Assembly: GCF_030056795.1 (NCBI RefSeq)
Contig: NZ_JASHKQ010000006.1
Location: forward strand, 1 to 64,000
Direction of reading: 5' to 3'
DNA from: Rhodococcus sp. IEGM 1381
GTDB taxonomy: Bacteria; Actinomycetota; Actinomycetes; Mycobacteriales; Mycobacteriaceae
DNA length: 64,000 bases
Of the stretch, positions 42,759-52,108 are shown piece after piece (position 1 is the first letter of the stretch; each line of letters opens with the position of its first letter). Made by a program: the position numbers and the translations under genes. The notes under the pieces are model-generated. The model saw only the letters and a program-made list of their open reading frames with translations. It did not search any database and was not told the origin of the DNA.

Positions 42759-44351
42759 ATGACAACGGATGCAATTGTGGTGGGTGCCGGTTTTTCCGGT
42801 ATTTACATGACACACAAGCTCGAGCAGCTCGGATTGTCGGTACGCGGCTTCGAAGCCGCCGAAACCGTAGGCGGAACATGGTTCTGGAACACCTACCCAG
42901 GTGCGCGATGCGACGTCATCAGCACGGAGTACGCGTTCACGTTCTCGCAGGATCTCATCGACGAGTGGGAATGGACCGAACGCTATCCTGCGCAGCCCGA
43001 AATCCTGCGCTACATCGACTTCGTCGCCGAGAAACTTGATGTCAAGAAGCATTTTCAGTTCAACGTGCGCGTCGAATCCGCGGTGTGGGACGAGGACACC
43101 TCGCTGTGGACGGTGGGCACCGACTCGGGCGAGTACGTGAGCGCAAAATACTTGATCACTGCTGCGGGATGTCTGTCGACGTCGTCCACCCCGGACTTCG
43201 CCGGCCTCGACGCGTTCGAAGGCACAACACTTCACACCGCCGCCTGGCCACGAGACGGCGTCGACTTCACCGGTAAGCGCGTCGGCGTCATCGGTACGGG
43301 ATCCTCGGGCGTGCAGGTGATTCCGAAGATCGCCGAGCAGGCAGCACACCTCACGGTGTTCCAGAGATCACCTGCGTTCAGTCTCGACTGCGGCAATCGG
43401 CTTTTGACCGAGGACGAGAAGCGCATGTTCAAAGAGCTCATCGAGGACTACAAGGTTGCGTCCAAGGCATCCGGCGGTGGCCAACCCGTCGACACTCTCG
43501 AAGTCAACACGTTCGATCATTCGGAAGAGGAGCGCGCGGCGGTATTCGAGGAGCGGTGGGATCGCCATCGCGCTATCGATCTCATCGCGGCCTATCCCGA
43601 CCTGCTCAGCAATCGTGCGGCCAACGACACCATCGCCGAGTTCTTCCGCGGGAAGATCCGCGACGTCGTCGACGACCCCGAGGTGGCCGAGACCCTCTCC
43701 CCACGGGAGCACCCCCTGGGGGCCAAGCGAATCACACTGGACACCAATTACTTTCAAACTTACAACCGCGACAACGTCTCTCTCGTCAGCGTGAAGAACG
43801 CACCGATCGAGGGACTCACGCCGGCCGGACTGAAAACAGCCGGTGCAGAGTATCCACTCGACGTCGTCGTGTTCGCCACCGGGTTCGACGCAATCACTGG
43901 ACCGCTGATGAACATCGACATCCGCGGTCGCAACGGAAAGACGTTGCAGGACAAGTGGGCCGATGGACCGGTCACCTACCTAGGGATCGCCGTCGACGAG
44001 TTCCCGAACCTGTTCACCATCACCGGACCAGGGAGCCCGAACGTACTGACCAACATGGTCTGCGCTATCGAACAGCACGTCGAGTGGACTGCGGACGCCG
44101 TCGCACACCTGGAATCAGTCGGTGCCAAGACTTTCGAGGCCGACGAGACGGCTGCGAAGGAATGGACGGCCCGCGCGGTCGAGCTGGCAGACATGACCCT
44201 CTACCCGGAGGGCAACTCCTGGTACACCGGCGCCAACATTCCCGGAAAGCCTCGCGTGATCATGTCGTACGTCGGCGGACTGAACGTCTTCCGCGAGACC
44301 TGCGATAGCGTCGCCGCCGACAATTACACCGGCTTCATCACCTCGACCTAG
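42759..44351 (+). CDS. Type I Baeyer-Villiger monooxygenase (cyclohexanone monooxygenase-like)
   Basis: A 530-residue FAD/NADPH enzyme. FAD motif GAGFSGIYM at the N-terminus, GGTWFWNTYPGARCD, the Baeyer-Villiger fingerprint FEGTTLHTAAWP near residue 158, NADP motif GTGSSGVQVIP near 183, and the C-terminal WYTGANIPGKPRV typical of cyclohexanone/cyclopentanone monooxygenases. It inserts oxygen next to a ketone, turning a cyclic ketone into a lactone. Placed between esterase and EthD-like genes; a mycofactocin SDR could supply the ketone. Confidence 0.93.
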   Translation: MTTDAIVVGAGFSGIYMTHKLEQLGLSVRGFEAAETVGGTWFWNTYPGARCDVISTEYAFTFSQDLIDEWEWTERYPAQPEILRYIDFVAEKLDVKKHFQFNVRVESAVWDEDTSLWTVGTDSGEYVSAKYLITAAGCLSTSSTPDFAGLDAFEGTTLHTAAWPRDGVDFTGKRVGVIGTGSSGVQVIPKIAEQAAHLTVFQRSPAFSLDCGNRLLTEDEKRMFKELIEDYKVASKASGGGQPVDTLEVNTFDHSEEERAAVFEERWDRHRAIDLIAAYPDLLSNRAANDTIAEFFRGKIRDVVDDPEVAETLSPREHPLGAKRITLDTNYFQTYNRDNVSLVSVKNAPIEGLTPAGLKTAGAEYPLDVVVFATGFDAITGPLMNIDIRGRNGKTLQDKWADGPVTYLGIAVDEFPNLFTITGPGSPNVLTNMVCAIEQHVEWTADAVAHLESVGAKTFEADETAAKEWTARAVELADMTLYPEGNSWYTGANIPGKPRVIMSYVGGLNVFRETCDSVAADNYTGFITST

Positions 44352-44362
44352 GAGTTCGACCC

Positions 44363-44668
44363 ATGTTTCGCATCACCATCGCGTACAACCACCCCGAGAA
44401 CCCCGACGCCTTCCTCGCACATTATCGGAGCGTTCACGCACCGTTGACTGCGACGATGCCAGGGATCAGTTCGTTCGAGTGGGGTGTCTCCGAAACCCTC
44501 GACGGTTCCACGCCCGCCCACTTCGTCGTAGGAAATTTGAATTTTCCGTCGAAGGATGAGGCCATCGCAGCTCTCGGATCACCCGAGGGTAAGGCCGGCG
44601 GTGAAGACATGGCCAACTTCGCAGGCGCAGGATTCGTCATGGACATGCACGAGGTCGAGGTCGCCTGA
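44363..44668 (+). CDS. EthD-family small protein
   Basis: A 101-residue dimeric alpha/beta-barrel (ferredoxin-like) protein of the EthD type: FRITIAYNHPENPDAFLAHYRSVHAPL with the conserved Tyr and His. EthD-like proteins accompany oxygenases; in ETBE breakdown EthD is needed but its reaction is unknown. It closes the esterase-Baeyer-Villiger operon, 11 bases after the monooxygenase. Confidence 0.82.
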   Translation: MFRITIAYNHPENPDAFLAHYRSVHAPLTATMPGISSFEWGVSETLDGSTPAHFVVGNLNFPSKDEAIAALGSPEGKAGGEDMANFAGAGFVMDMHEVEVA

Positions 44669-44686
44669 CTGCGGCTCCGACGCAGT

Positions 44687-44714
44687 GGTCAAGTGCTGCC
44701 TGGGGCACTTGACC
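44687..44714. terminator. Hairpin between EthD-like gene and pyrE
   Basis: Perfect 10-bp stem GGTCAAGTGC/GCACTTGACC, 8-base loop, extendable by a G-U and a G-C pair; between convergent genes at the right edge of the catabolic region. Confidence 0.75.
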
Positions 44715-44724
44715 GCACTACGTC

Positions 44725-45273
44725 CTACAGGCCGAGGTCTGCCAATCCAAGGAGCGAACGATATTCGAGCCCCTCGGCAGCAATGACCTCGTCCGCCCCG
44801 GTCGCCCGATCCACCACCGTGGCCACCCCGACGACCGTCGCGCCTGCGTCCCGCAGAGCTGTGACGGCAGTGAGTGGCGAATTTCCGGTCGTCGTCGTAT
44901 CTTCCACCACCAGAACACGTTTGCCGACGATGTCCGGTCCCTCGATCTGACGCTGCATGCCGTGCGCCTTCGCCGCCTTGCGCACCACGAATGCATCGAT
45001 CGGACGACCCTGGGCATGCATGATCGACATCGCCACCGGATCTGCACCCATGGTCAGCCCGCCGACCGACACGAAGTCCCAATCGGAGACCAAGTCACGC
45101 ATCAGCGAGCCGATCAACGCGCCCGCCCGATGATGCAGCGTCGCCCGACGCAGATCCACGTAGTAATCGGCTTCCTTGCCGGAGGACAGCGTGACCTTCC
45201 CATGCACGACGGCAAGCTCTTTCACCAGATCGGCCAGTTCCTGCCGGTCCGAATTCGCGGCACTCTCGGCCAT
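44725..45273 (-). CDS. pyrE: Orotate phosphoribosyltransferase
   Basis: A 182-residue type I phosphoribosyltransferase: VLVVEDTTTTGNS is the PRPP-binding motif near residue 115, with KVTLSSGKEADYYVDLRRATL at the N-terminus, both diagnostic for PyrE. It makes OMP from orotate and PRPP in pyrimidine synthesis. ATG 45273 has GAGGAA nine bases upstream; 19 more codons are open without a site. It marks the return to housekeeping genes. Confidence 0.93.
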   Translation of the reverse strand: MAESAANSDRQELADLVKELAVVHGKVTLSSGKEADYYVDLRRATLHHRAGALIGSLMRDLVSDWDFVSVGGLTMGADPVAMSIMHAQGRPIDAFVVRKAAKAHGMQRQIEGPDIVGKRVLVVEDTTTTGNSPLTAVTALRDAGATVVGVATVVDRATGADEVIAAEGLEYRSLLGLADLGL

Positions 45274-45378
45274 GTCGGGGTTCCTCTCGTCGCACCAGGG
45301 ATGTTCGAAGGTCGCTACGAACTTACCCACAACAAACTGGGTCGTTCCTGGCGGCTCGTCACTCCAGCTGCTGCACCC

Positions 45379-45957
45379 CTACGCAGCGACCTGGGCCGAC
45401 AACTGCTCGTCGAGCACGTCCCTCGTCTCGACGAACGGTTCGGGCGCGGTCACCGAACGAGACTTGGCGACGATGGACGACGGGAAGGTGCCGATCGCCT
45501 GCGATAGTCGGTAGGCGGTGTCGTTGTACACCCGCACTGCCCCGGCAATTCGACGTTCGGTCACGGCAAGCTCCCCGGCTGGTCCCTGAAACGCCCAGTT
45601 GCCCAACACGTTCCGACCCGCGTCGGCCTCGGCGAGAACGGCGTGAAATGCGGCGGACAGCGCATTCTCGGCCGCCGCCTGCGCCGTCAGTCCCAGGCCG
45701 CGCTCGCGTACGGCCTTGGACCACGAGCGAGCACCACCGAGCTGACGCACTGCATCAGCGGACAGCCCGGAAGCCTCTGCGGCCTCGATGAACGGCACCA
45801 ACTGTTGGTGCCGCCGCTCGAGCTCCACGTCGACCAGCCGCAGGCTCTGCTCGGTCTGCTCGCTGTACCGGCCCAGCCGACGCACCATGCTCGCGACGTA
45901 ACCGACCAGCAACAGGACTACGACAACCACGATGGCCACAACCACAAAAACCGTCAC
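45379..45957 (-). CDS. LemA-family membrane protein
   Basis: A 192-residue protein: one N-terminal transmembrane helix (VVVAIVVVVVLLLVGYVASMV) and a helical LemA domain (RLGRYSEQTEQSLRLVDVELERRHQQLVPFIEAAE; VYNDTAYRLSQAIGTFPSSIVA). The usual LemA motif NxxVxxYN is seen as AVRVYNDTAYRL. The start is GTG. Function of the family is not settled; anchored in the membrane with a helical bundle outside or inside. Confidence 0.83.
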   Translation of the reverse strand: MTVFVVVAIVVVVVLLLVGYVASMVRRLGRYSEQTEQSLRLVDVELERRHQQLVPFIEAAEASGLSADAVRQLGGARSWSKAVRERGLGLTAQAAAENALSAAFHAVLAEADAGRNVLGNWAFQGPAGELAVTERRIAGAVRVYNDTAYRLSQAIGTFPSSIVAKSRSVTAPEPFVETRDVLDEQLSAQVAA

Positions 45958-46014
45958 GAGGTACGAATTTAGCCGCGTCTACGCTCCCGAGCCCGTAAAC
46001 ACGCCCGAAAGAAA

Positions 46015-47004
46015 TCAGGGCTGATTGCGTCGACGCTCGGAATCGAAGGGAATCGGACGCGACGCCGGTGGACGCGGTAACGGGCGCGACGGATTCGCTG
46101 AACGTACGGCTTGCGGGCCCGCCGCATCGGGCCTGGGTGGACGCGGCCTGCGACCCGGTTCCGGAGGTCGCGGCTCGTGATCACGGGGTTCCTGAGGACG
46201 GGATGTCTGGGGAGGTCGAATCCGCGGCGCAGACCTGGTGGGCTCGGCAGCTCGCGGCTCCAGCACCCCCGGCTGAGCCTGCGGAGGCTGCGCGCCGCGG
46301 GCCTGCTGCGGGCGAGCTTCCTGAACCAACGGCCGTCCCGGATCGCCTCGATCACGGCCGGGCTCGCCTGCGCGTGCGCCGTAAACCGCGCTACCGCGCA
46401 CGGGGGGAAGCACGTGAAGCATGCCGGACAGTCGTGCGACTGCGTCGATTGCAGCATCCCAATCACGGCCCGAGCTGCCCAGTGGCAGCGATCCGAGCGT
46501 CCAGTCCTTCTCGCTCCACAGCAGCTGAAGATTTTCGGGAACGGATTCGGTGAAAGCAGCCATTCGCTGGTCGCAGACCCGGCGAGCGATATCGACATCG
46601 GTGGCGAACACCACGCGCGGACCGATGGACCCGAGCAGTTCCATGTCCTCGTCGCGCGGCGGTGGCGTCGAGCGGGGCCGTAGGTCAATGTCGACATCGG
46701 AACCGACCGAGCGCTGCACGGCCACGATGGTGGCCGTTTCCTCGACGTCGAAGAGAACGAACTCCTCACCCCGTCGAACACCGGTCACGACGCCGAGAGC
46801 GACGTCGAATTCGGGCTTGGACAGGGCGGCGCGGGAGAACCGGGTGACCAGTTCTTCATCGTGCGGTCGGTAGTCGTACCCCTGCGCCTTGGCCCACATC
46901 TGCCGCAGCCGCCCGGACTGATCTCGCTTGGACCTGTCGATATAGAGCAGGGCCACTGCACCAACCAGTGCAATCGCCGCCAGGCCGAACCACATTGCCG
47001 TCAT
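46015..47004 (-). CDS. Membrane-anchored protein with Pro/Arg-rich C-terminus, function unknown
   Basis: A 329-residue protein. One transmembrane helix near residues 3-22, a folded region to about residue 210 (FVLFDVEETATIVAVQRS, PRVVFATDVDIARRVCDQRMAAF), then about 110 residues rich in Pro, Arg, Gln and Glu (PPQTSRPQEPRDHEPRPPEPG). Similar secreted or membrane proteins lie near lemA/pyrE in related actinobacteria as far as I recall, but I do not recognise a named family. The low-complexity tail is probably disordered. Confidence 0.72.
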   Translation of the reverse strand: MTAMWFGLAAIALVGAVALLYIDRSKRDQSGRLRQMWAKAQGYDYRPHDEELVTRFSRAALSKPEFDVALGVVTGVRRGEEFVLFDVEETATIVAVQRSVGSDVDIDLRPRSTPPPRDEDMELLGSIGPRVVFATDVDIARRVCDQRMAAFTESVPENLQLLWSEKDWTLGSLPLGSSGRDWDAAIDAVARLSGMLHVLPPVRGSAVYGARAGEPGRDRGDPGRPLVQEARPQQARGAQPPQAQPGVLEPRAAEPTRSAPRIRPPQTSRPQEPRDHEPRPPEPGRRPRPPRPDAAGPQAVRSANPSRPLPRPPASRPIPFDSERRRNQP

Positions 47005-47088
47005 CGCGAACCACCTTAATCGACAATTACACCGTCACCGCCCAGCACCGCCGGGTCCTGTGAACGATCCCTACAACACTGCGGGTTG

Positions 47089-48030
47089 CTATCCGCCGAG
47101 ATTCGGAGTCTCGATGATGACGTTCGCGCGAATGGTCCCGTCCGCGACGGCCTCTCCCTGCACCACGACAAAAGCGCCGACGGTCAGCGACGCCAGATCG
47201 GTACCGGACAACGAGATTATCTGGGTCTGCGGCGTGGTCTGCACCGTGACCGGCGCACCATCGAGTCCGTCGATCGTCAGACTCGAACCGTCGTTGGCGC
47301 TGATCGTTCCCACTGACGAACCGAGCTGACCGAGGATCTCTGGAATTCCACCGGGGATCAACTCCGGCGTGGTCGTCGAACCTGATTCTGTGGGCCGCGG
47401 CGTCGTCGTCGGCGCACTGGACGTGGGTTGCCGAGTCGAGGTCGACGGCGCAGCAGCCGAGGTGCTCGACTCGTCCGATCCACCGCTCAGGAAGGAAATT
47501 CCAAAAATTACGACGATGGCGAGGACGACGAGTCCGATCAAGGCCAGAACCCACGGACGAGGCCCCTTGCCACCCGAATCGGCAGCGGCGGGTTCCTGAG
47601 CGGGTGGCCCTCCGAACTGCTGGGGTTGGCCGAACTGCTGAGTGTCGTAACCCGGTGCCTGACCGTATTGCGGTTGGCCGTACTGCTGCGTCTGGCCGTA
47701 TTGCGGTTGGCCGTACTGCTGAGTCTGGCCGTAGGCCTGATTTGCTGCTGCCTGTTGATCGGGATCGTACGGCGGTAGCGCCTGCGTGGGCTGATAACCC
47801 GGCGGATACGCCTGTGGATCTCGGGGCTGCTGGGCCGGGTTCTGCTGGGTCGGATCCTGATACCCCGGGTCCTGGTACCCCGGATTCTGGTACCCCGGAT
47901 TCTGGTACCCCGGACTTCCGTACGCCTGCGTCGGATACGCCTCGGTGGGATGAGCGGCGTCGGGTTGGTTGCGCTCTGCCGCATCCTGCTCGCGTTCGTG
48001 CGGTGACCGTGGGTCGTCCGGATTGGTCAT
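47089..48030 (-). CDS. Repeat-rich single-pass membrane protein, function unknown
   Basis: A 313-residue protein. The N-terminal half is hydrophilic and Gln/Pro/Tyr rich with tandem units (four GYQ(N/D)P pentapeptides, then two copies of an 11-residue YGQTQQYGQPQ-type unit). One transmembrane helix (WVLALIGLVVLAIVVIFGISFL) follows near residue 175. A Ser/Thr/Pro-rich linker leads to a small extracellular domain (GTISANDGSSLTIDG, a DUF5666-like strand pattern). ATG 48030 is the first good start. The disordered N-terminal half resembles Pro/Gln-rich cytoplasmic tails of actinobacterial envelope proteins. Confidence 0.77.
   Translation of the reverse strand: MTNPDDPRSPHEREQDAAERNQPDAAHPTEAYPTQAYGSPGYQNPGYQNPGYQDPGYQDPTQQNPAQQPRDPQAYPPGYQPTQALPPYDPDQQAAANQAYGQTQQYGQPQYGQTQQYGQPQYGQAPGYDTQQFGQPQQFGGPPAQEPAAADSGGKGPRPWVLALIGLVVLAIVVIFGISFLSGGSDESSTSAAAPSTSTRQPTSSAPTTTPRPTESGSTTTPELIPGGIPEILGQLGSSVGTISANDGSSLTIDGLDGAPVTVQTTPQTQIISLSGTDLASLTVGAFVVVQGEAVADGTIRANVIIETPNLGG
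47663..47728. repeat. 33-bp coding tandem repeat (two copies)
   Basis: Two 33-base units in tandem (47663-47695 and 47696-47728), differing at very few bases, encode the YGQ-rich repeats of the membrane protein. Confidence 0.85.
47859..47918. repeat. 15-bp coding tandem repeat (about four copies)
   Basis: Units built on GGTACCCCGGATTCT encode successive GYQ(N/D)P pentapeptides; the two inner copies are identical, so recent copy-number change is possible. Confidence 0.8.
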
Positions 48031-48088
48031 TCCAAGAGGGTACCTATCGGGTCGATGCGTTCGCTGTGAACGATTCTTCCCCACCGAC

Positions 48089-48166
48089 GCTGACCTCAAC
48101 GCCCACAATTCGCATTCGCGATCGGAAAACCGTTCCCGTGATCGAATTGTGGTCGCTGAGGTCAGC
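48089..48166. terminator. Large imperfect inverted repeat downstream of clpB
   Basis: Arms of 24 bases (48089-48112 and 48143-48166) pair at 22 positions; the 30-base middle contains a further CGG-AAAA-CCG mini-hairpin. It lies 15 bases after the clpB stop, so it may end clpB transcription, but it is also 58 bases upstream of the next start and could be regulatory. Confidence 0.6.
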
Positions 48167-48180
48167 TGGCTCGAGCGCGA

Positions 48181-50727
48181 CTAACCCAGGATGAGGCGGT
48201 CGCCGTCCGGGCTTGCGTTGACCGACACCACGTCGCCGTCGTGGACATCCCCGGCGAGCAGCAGCTTCGCCAGTTGATCGCCGATGGCCTGCTGGATCAG
48301 TCGACGCAGCGGCCGAGCGCCGTAGAGCGGGTCGTAGCCTCTGGCCGCGAGCCACATCTTCGCCGGCGACGACACCTCGAGCGTGAGACGTCGAGCGGCC
48401 AGACGCTTGGCGAGGAAGCCGAGCTGGATGTCGACGATCGACTCGAGCTGGTCCTCGGACAGGGCGTCGAACACCACCACGTCGTCGAGTCGGTTGACGA
48501 ACTCGGGCTTGAACGAGCGACGCACCGCGTCCATGACCTGCTCCTTGGTACCGCCGGCACCGAGGTTGGAGGTGAGGATCAGGATCGTGTTGCGGAAGTC
48601 GACGGTCCGGCCCTGGCCGTCGGTGAGGCGGCCTTCGTCCAATACGGCGAGCAGGATGTCGAACACATCGGGGTGCGCTTTTTCGACCTCGTCGAACAGC
48701 ACCACGGTGTACGGCCGCCTGCGCACCGCCTCGGTCAGCTGGCCGCCGGCCTCGTAACCCACGTAGCCCGGAGGCGCACCGACCAGGCGAGCCACAGCAT
48801 GCTTCTCGCTGTACTCGCTCATGTCGATCCGCACCATCGCGCGTTCGTCGTCGAAGAGGAACTCCGCCAACGCTTTTGCAAGCTCGGTCTTACCCACGCC
48901 GGTGGGACCGAGGAACAGGAACGACCCCGTCGGACGGTTGGGATCGGCCACGCCTGCGCGCGCTCGACGGACGGCATCGGACACCGCCTGCACCGCATCC
49001 TTCTGTCCGACGACTCGCTTGCCGAGTTCGTCTTCCATGCGGAGCAGTTTGGCGGTTTCGCCTTCGAGCATCCGGCCTGCCGGGATTCCGGTCCAGGCCG
49101 CCACCACGTCGGCGACGTCGTCCGGCCCCACCTCCTCCTTGAGCATCACGTCACCTTGCGCGGGCGACGCCTCGGTCTTGACGGCGAGCTCCTTCTCGAG
49201 CGTGGGGATGCGTCCGTAGCGCAGCTCGGCAGTCCTGCCGAGATCGCCGTCGCGTTCGGCGCGGTCGGATTCGCCACGCAGATTCTCGAGCTCTTCCTTG
49301 AGCAGTCGTACCGAGTCGATGGCGTTCTTCTCGTTCTGCCAACGCGTGCTGAGCCCGGCCAGCTTCTCCTGCAGGTCGGCAAGTTCCTGACGCAGCTTGT
49401 CCAGACGAGCCTTCGACGCGTCGTCGGTCTCCTTGGCCAGTGCCATCTCCTCGATCTCGAGGCGTCGCACGGCGCGTTCGACCTCGTCGATCTCGACGGG
49501 GCGCGAGTCGATCTCCATGCGCAGACGCGACGCAGCCTCGTCGACGAGGTCGATCGCCTTGTCGGGCAGGAACCTGGCCGTGATGTACCGGTCGCTCAGG
49601 GTTGCCGCGGCGACCAGGGCAGAGTCCGTGATCCGGACACCGTGGTGCACCTCGTAGCGTTCCTTGAGCCCGCGCAGGATGCCGACGGTGTCCTCGACCG
49701 AGGGCTCACCGACGTAGACCTGCTGGAATCGACGTTCGAGGGCAGCGTCTTTCTCGATGTACTTGCGGTACTCCTCGAGGGTCGTTGCACCGACGAGACG
49801 CAGTTCGCCACGAGCGAGCATCGGCTTGATCATGTTGCCCGCGTCCATCGCGGATTCGCCGGTCGCGCCGGCTCCGACGATCGTGTGCAGCTCGTCGATG
49901 AACGTGATGACCTGGCCTGCGGAGTTCTTGATGTCGTCGAGCACGGCTTTGAGGCGCTCCTCGAACTCACCGCGGAACTTCGCGCCCGCGACCATCGAAC
50001 CGAGATCGAGCGAGACGACGGTCTTGCCACGCAGACTTTCGGGTACGTCGCCGGCGATGACGCGCTGCGCGAGTCCTTCGACGATGGCCGTCTTGCCGAC
50101 GCCGGGTTCGCCGATGAGCACCGGGTTGTTCTTGGTTCGCCGCGACAGAACTTGCACGACGCGCCTGATCTCGGTGTCGCGGCCGATGACCGGATCGAGC
50201 TTGCCTTCTCGGGCCAGCGCGGTCAGGTCGGTGCTGTACTTCTCCAGCGCCTGATAGGTGTTCTCCGGATCCGCGCTGGTCACCCGAGCGCTGCCCCGGA
50301 CGGCTTGGAATGCGTCGCGCAACTCTTTGGCTCCGGCTCCGTGGCCGGAGAGGAGCTTGGCGACGTCCGAGTCACCGGTCGCGAGCCCGACCATCAGATG
50401 CTCGGTCGAAACGTACTCGTCGTCGAGTTCGGTGGCCAGATGCTGCGCTGCGGTGATCGCGGCGAGAGTTTCACGGCCGAGTTGCGGAGTGGTGGTCGAG
50501 CCGGATGCCGAGGGCAGGCGATCGACGAGGTTCTGCGCTTCTCGACGCACAGTTGCAGGGTCGACGCCGACGGCCTTCAGCAGTGGAGTGGCGATGCCGT
50601 CGGTCTGATCGAGCAACGCCACCAACAAATGTGCCGGACGGATATCCGGGTTGCCGGCCGCGGATGCGGCCTGCAGAGCAGACGAAAGGGCTGCCTGCGA
50701 CTTCGTGGTGGGAGTGAAACTGTCCAC
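48181..50727 (-). CDS. clpB: Chaperone ClpB (disaggregase)
   Basis: An 848-residue Hsp100 protein with the full domain order: Clp-N repeats (1-145), AAA-1 with Walker A GEPGVGKT near 205, the coiled middle domain (about 400-525), and AAA-2 with Walker [14 protein letters not shown] near 610 and the C-terminal D2-small domain. With DnaK it rescues aggregated proteins. The start is GTG 50727 with AAGG seven bases upstream. A HAIR inverted repeat upstream indicates HspR control. Confidence 0.96.
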   Translation of the reverse strand: MDSFTPTTKSQAALSSALQAASAAGNPDIRPAHLLVALLDQTDGIATPLLKAVGVDPATVRREAQNLVDRLPSASGSTTTPQLGRETLAAITAAQHLATELDDEYVSTEHLMVGLATGDSDVAKLLSGHGAGAKELRDAFQAVRGSARVTSADPENTYQALEKYSTDLTALAREGKLDPVIGRDTEIRRVVQVLSRRTKNNPVLIGEPGVGKTAIVEGLAQRVIAGDVPESLRGKTVVSLDLGSMVAGAKFRGEFEERLKAVLDDIKNSAGQVITFIDELHTIVGAGATGESAMDAGNMIKPMLARGELRLVGATTLEEYRKYIEKDAALERRFQQVYVGEPSVEDTVGILRGLKERYEVHHGVRITDSALVAAATLSDRYITARFLPDKAIDLVDEAASRLRMEIDSRPVEIDEVERAVRRLEIEEMALAKETDDASKARLDKLRQELADLQEKLAGLSTRWQNEKNAIDSVRLLKEELENLRGESDRAERDGDLGRTAELRYGRIPTLEKELAVKTEASPAQGDVMLKEEVGPDDVADVVAAWTGIPAGRMLEGETAKLLRMEDELGKRVVGQKDAVQAVSDAVRRARAGVADPNRPTGSFLFLGPTGVGKTELAKALAEFLFDDERAMVRIDMSEYSEKHAVARLVGAPPGYVGYEAGGQLTEAVRRRPYTVVLFDEVEKAHPDVFDILLAVLDEGRLTDGQGRTVDFRNTILILTSNLGAGGTKEQVMDAVRRSFKPEFVNRLDDVVVFDALSEDQLESIVDIQLGFLAKRLAARRLTLEVSSPAKMWLAARGYDPLYGARPLRRLIQQAIGDQLAKLLLAGDVHDGDVVSVNASPDGDRLILG

Positions 50728-50784
50728 CGGTCACCTTCTTTCTCGGATCGGTTCTTGCGTGTCGCTGGGTACAACCATAGACAA

Positions 50785-50805
50785 GTTGAGTCTGTTCCGC
50801 TCAAC
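50785..50805 (-). promoter_or_regulatory. HAIR element (HspR operator) ahead of clpB
   Basis: GTTGAGT-N7-GCTCAAC matches the HspR consensus CTTGAGT-N7-ACTCAAG at TTGAG/CTCAA in both arms, about 58 bases before the clpB start. Confidence 0.78.
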
Positions 50806-50927
50806 CTTGAACTTCTTGTGCGCCCTCTCGCGCGAAAGTCTCCATCGGTCTACTTTGGTGACGGTCGACAGTGACTGTGTCATCAGTGGCGAACTCGGTG
50901 GCGAATCGGTGGGGTGGAGGTTGATCG

Positions 50928-52091
50928 ATGCTCGACGCACGAACGATCTCCCTGGTCCGTACCGGTTTCAAGTCCGTCGTCGCGTCGCCGGACGGCCCTG
51001 CCCGCCTCTCCAGGTCCTTCTACGCACACCTCTTCGCCGAGTACCCCGACTTCCGATCCCTGTTTCCCGCCTCGATGGATTCGCTTCGCGAACACTTCGT
51101 ACTGGCGCTCGGCTACGTCTTCGAGCATCTCGACGACACCGACCGCGTCGAACCGTTTCTCGAGCAACTCGGCCGAGACCATCGCAAGCACGGCATCTCG
51201 GGCGCGCACTTCCGCGCGGGCAGCTCGGCGCTGATCAGCGCGTTCCGCACCTTCGCGGGTACCGAGATGTGGACCGACGAGGTCGAGACGGCCTGGCACG
51301 ACGCCCTCACCGTGGTGAGCAGCGCGATGGCCGCCGCCGCCGACGACGACGAACTGCCGCCGTATTGGAGTGCCACCGTCGTCGAACACCAACGGCTCCT
51401 CGACGACCTCGCGGTGGTGCGATTGAAGACCGACGGCGAGATCCCGTACTTCCCCGGGCAGTACGTCAGCGTGCAGATCCCGCAGCGACCCAAGTTGTGG
51501 CGATATCTGTCCCCGGCCATTCCGAGCAACCCGTACGGCGAGATCGAGTTCCATGTTCGACGCGTATCCGGGGGCTGGGTGTCCCCGGCCATGGTCACCG
51601 AGACCCGGGTCGGTGATCGCTGGTCCATCAGTCCTCCGCTGGGTGGGATGTACGTCGATCGCGCGATTCGCGAGGACGTGTTGATGATCGCGGGAGGCAC
51701 CGGTCTGGCTCCGCTGCGTGCTCAGGTGATGGAGATGGCTCAGCGCAGCAACAATCCGCGGGTGCACCTGTTCGTCAGCGGTACGTATCCGTGCGATCTC
51801 TACGATCTGGACACCCTGTGGCAGTTGTCGCTGTCGAATCCGTGGCTGACGGTCGTTCCGGTGACCGAAGAGCTGGAGGATCCGTGGTGGTACTCCGGCC
51901 CGGCGCGCGAACTCCCGTGGGGAATGCACCATCGACTGCACGGTGCGGTGGGCAAGGTCGTCACCCGATTCGGCTCCTGGGCCGATCGCCAGATTCAGAT
52001 CTGCGGGTCGCCGTCGATGGTGCGCACCACGCTGTACGCACTACGCAAGGTCGGCACCCCGATGGAGCACATTCAGCACGATCCGTTCTGA
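50928..52091 (+). CDS. Flavohemoglobin-like protein, probably type II
   Basis: A 387-residue fusion of globin (residues 1-140) and FNR-type reductase (150-387). The globin part has the proximal His in HRKHGISGAHF near 85. The reductase part has FPGQYVSVQIP, the FAD motif as LWRYLSPAIPS in place of the classic RxYS, and MIAGGTGLAPLRA and QICGSPSMVR for the nucleotide. The altered flavin motif matches the mycobacterial type II group, which is not a classic NO dioxygenase. GGAGG lies eight bases before ATG 50928. Divergent from clpB. Confidence 0.87.
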   Translation: MLDARTISLVRTGFKSVVASPDGPARLSRSFYAHLFAEYPDFRSLFPASMDSLREHFVLALGYVFEHLDDTDRVEPFLEQLGRDHRKHGISGAHFRAGSSALISAFRTFAGTEMWTDEVETAWHDALTVVSSAMAAAADDDELPPYWSATVVEHQRLLDDLAVVRLKTDGEIPYFPGQYVSVQIPQRPKLWRYLSPAIPSNPYGEIEFHVRRVSGGWVSPAMVTETRVGDRWSISPPLGGMYVDRAIREDVLMIAGGTGLAPLRAQVMEMAQRSNNPRVHLFVSGTYPCDLYDLDTLWQLSLSNPWLTVVPVTEELEDPWWYSGPARELPWGMHHRLHGAVGKVVTRFGSWADRQIQICGSPSMVRTTLYALRKVGTPMEHIQHDPF

Positions 52092-52108
52092 TTGTGCCGC
52101 AACGCTTT

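Noticed and set aside
1..44668. Control by KstR or KstR2 (steroid regulon)
   Set aside because: No AACNNGTT- or CAAGNNCTTG-type dyads were noticed in the promoter gaps, and core ring-degradation genes of steroids are absent.
48241..50874. An 877-codon open frame on the plus strand
   Set aside because: Entirely antisense to clpB; high GC third positions leave the opposite strand open. Its translation has no family resemblance.
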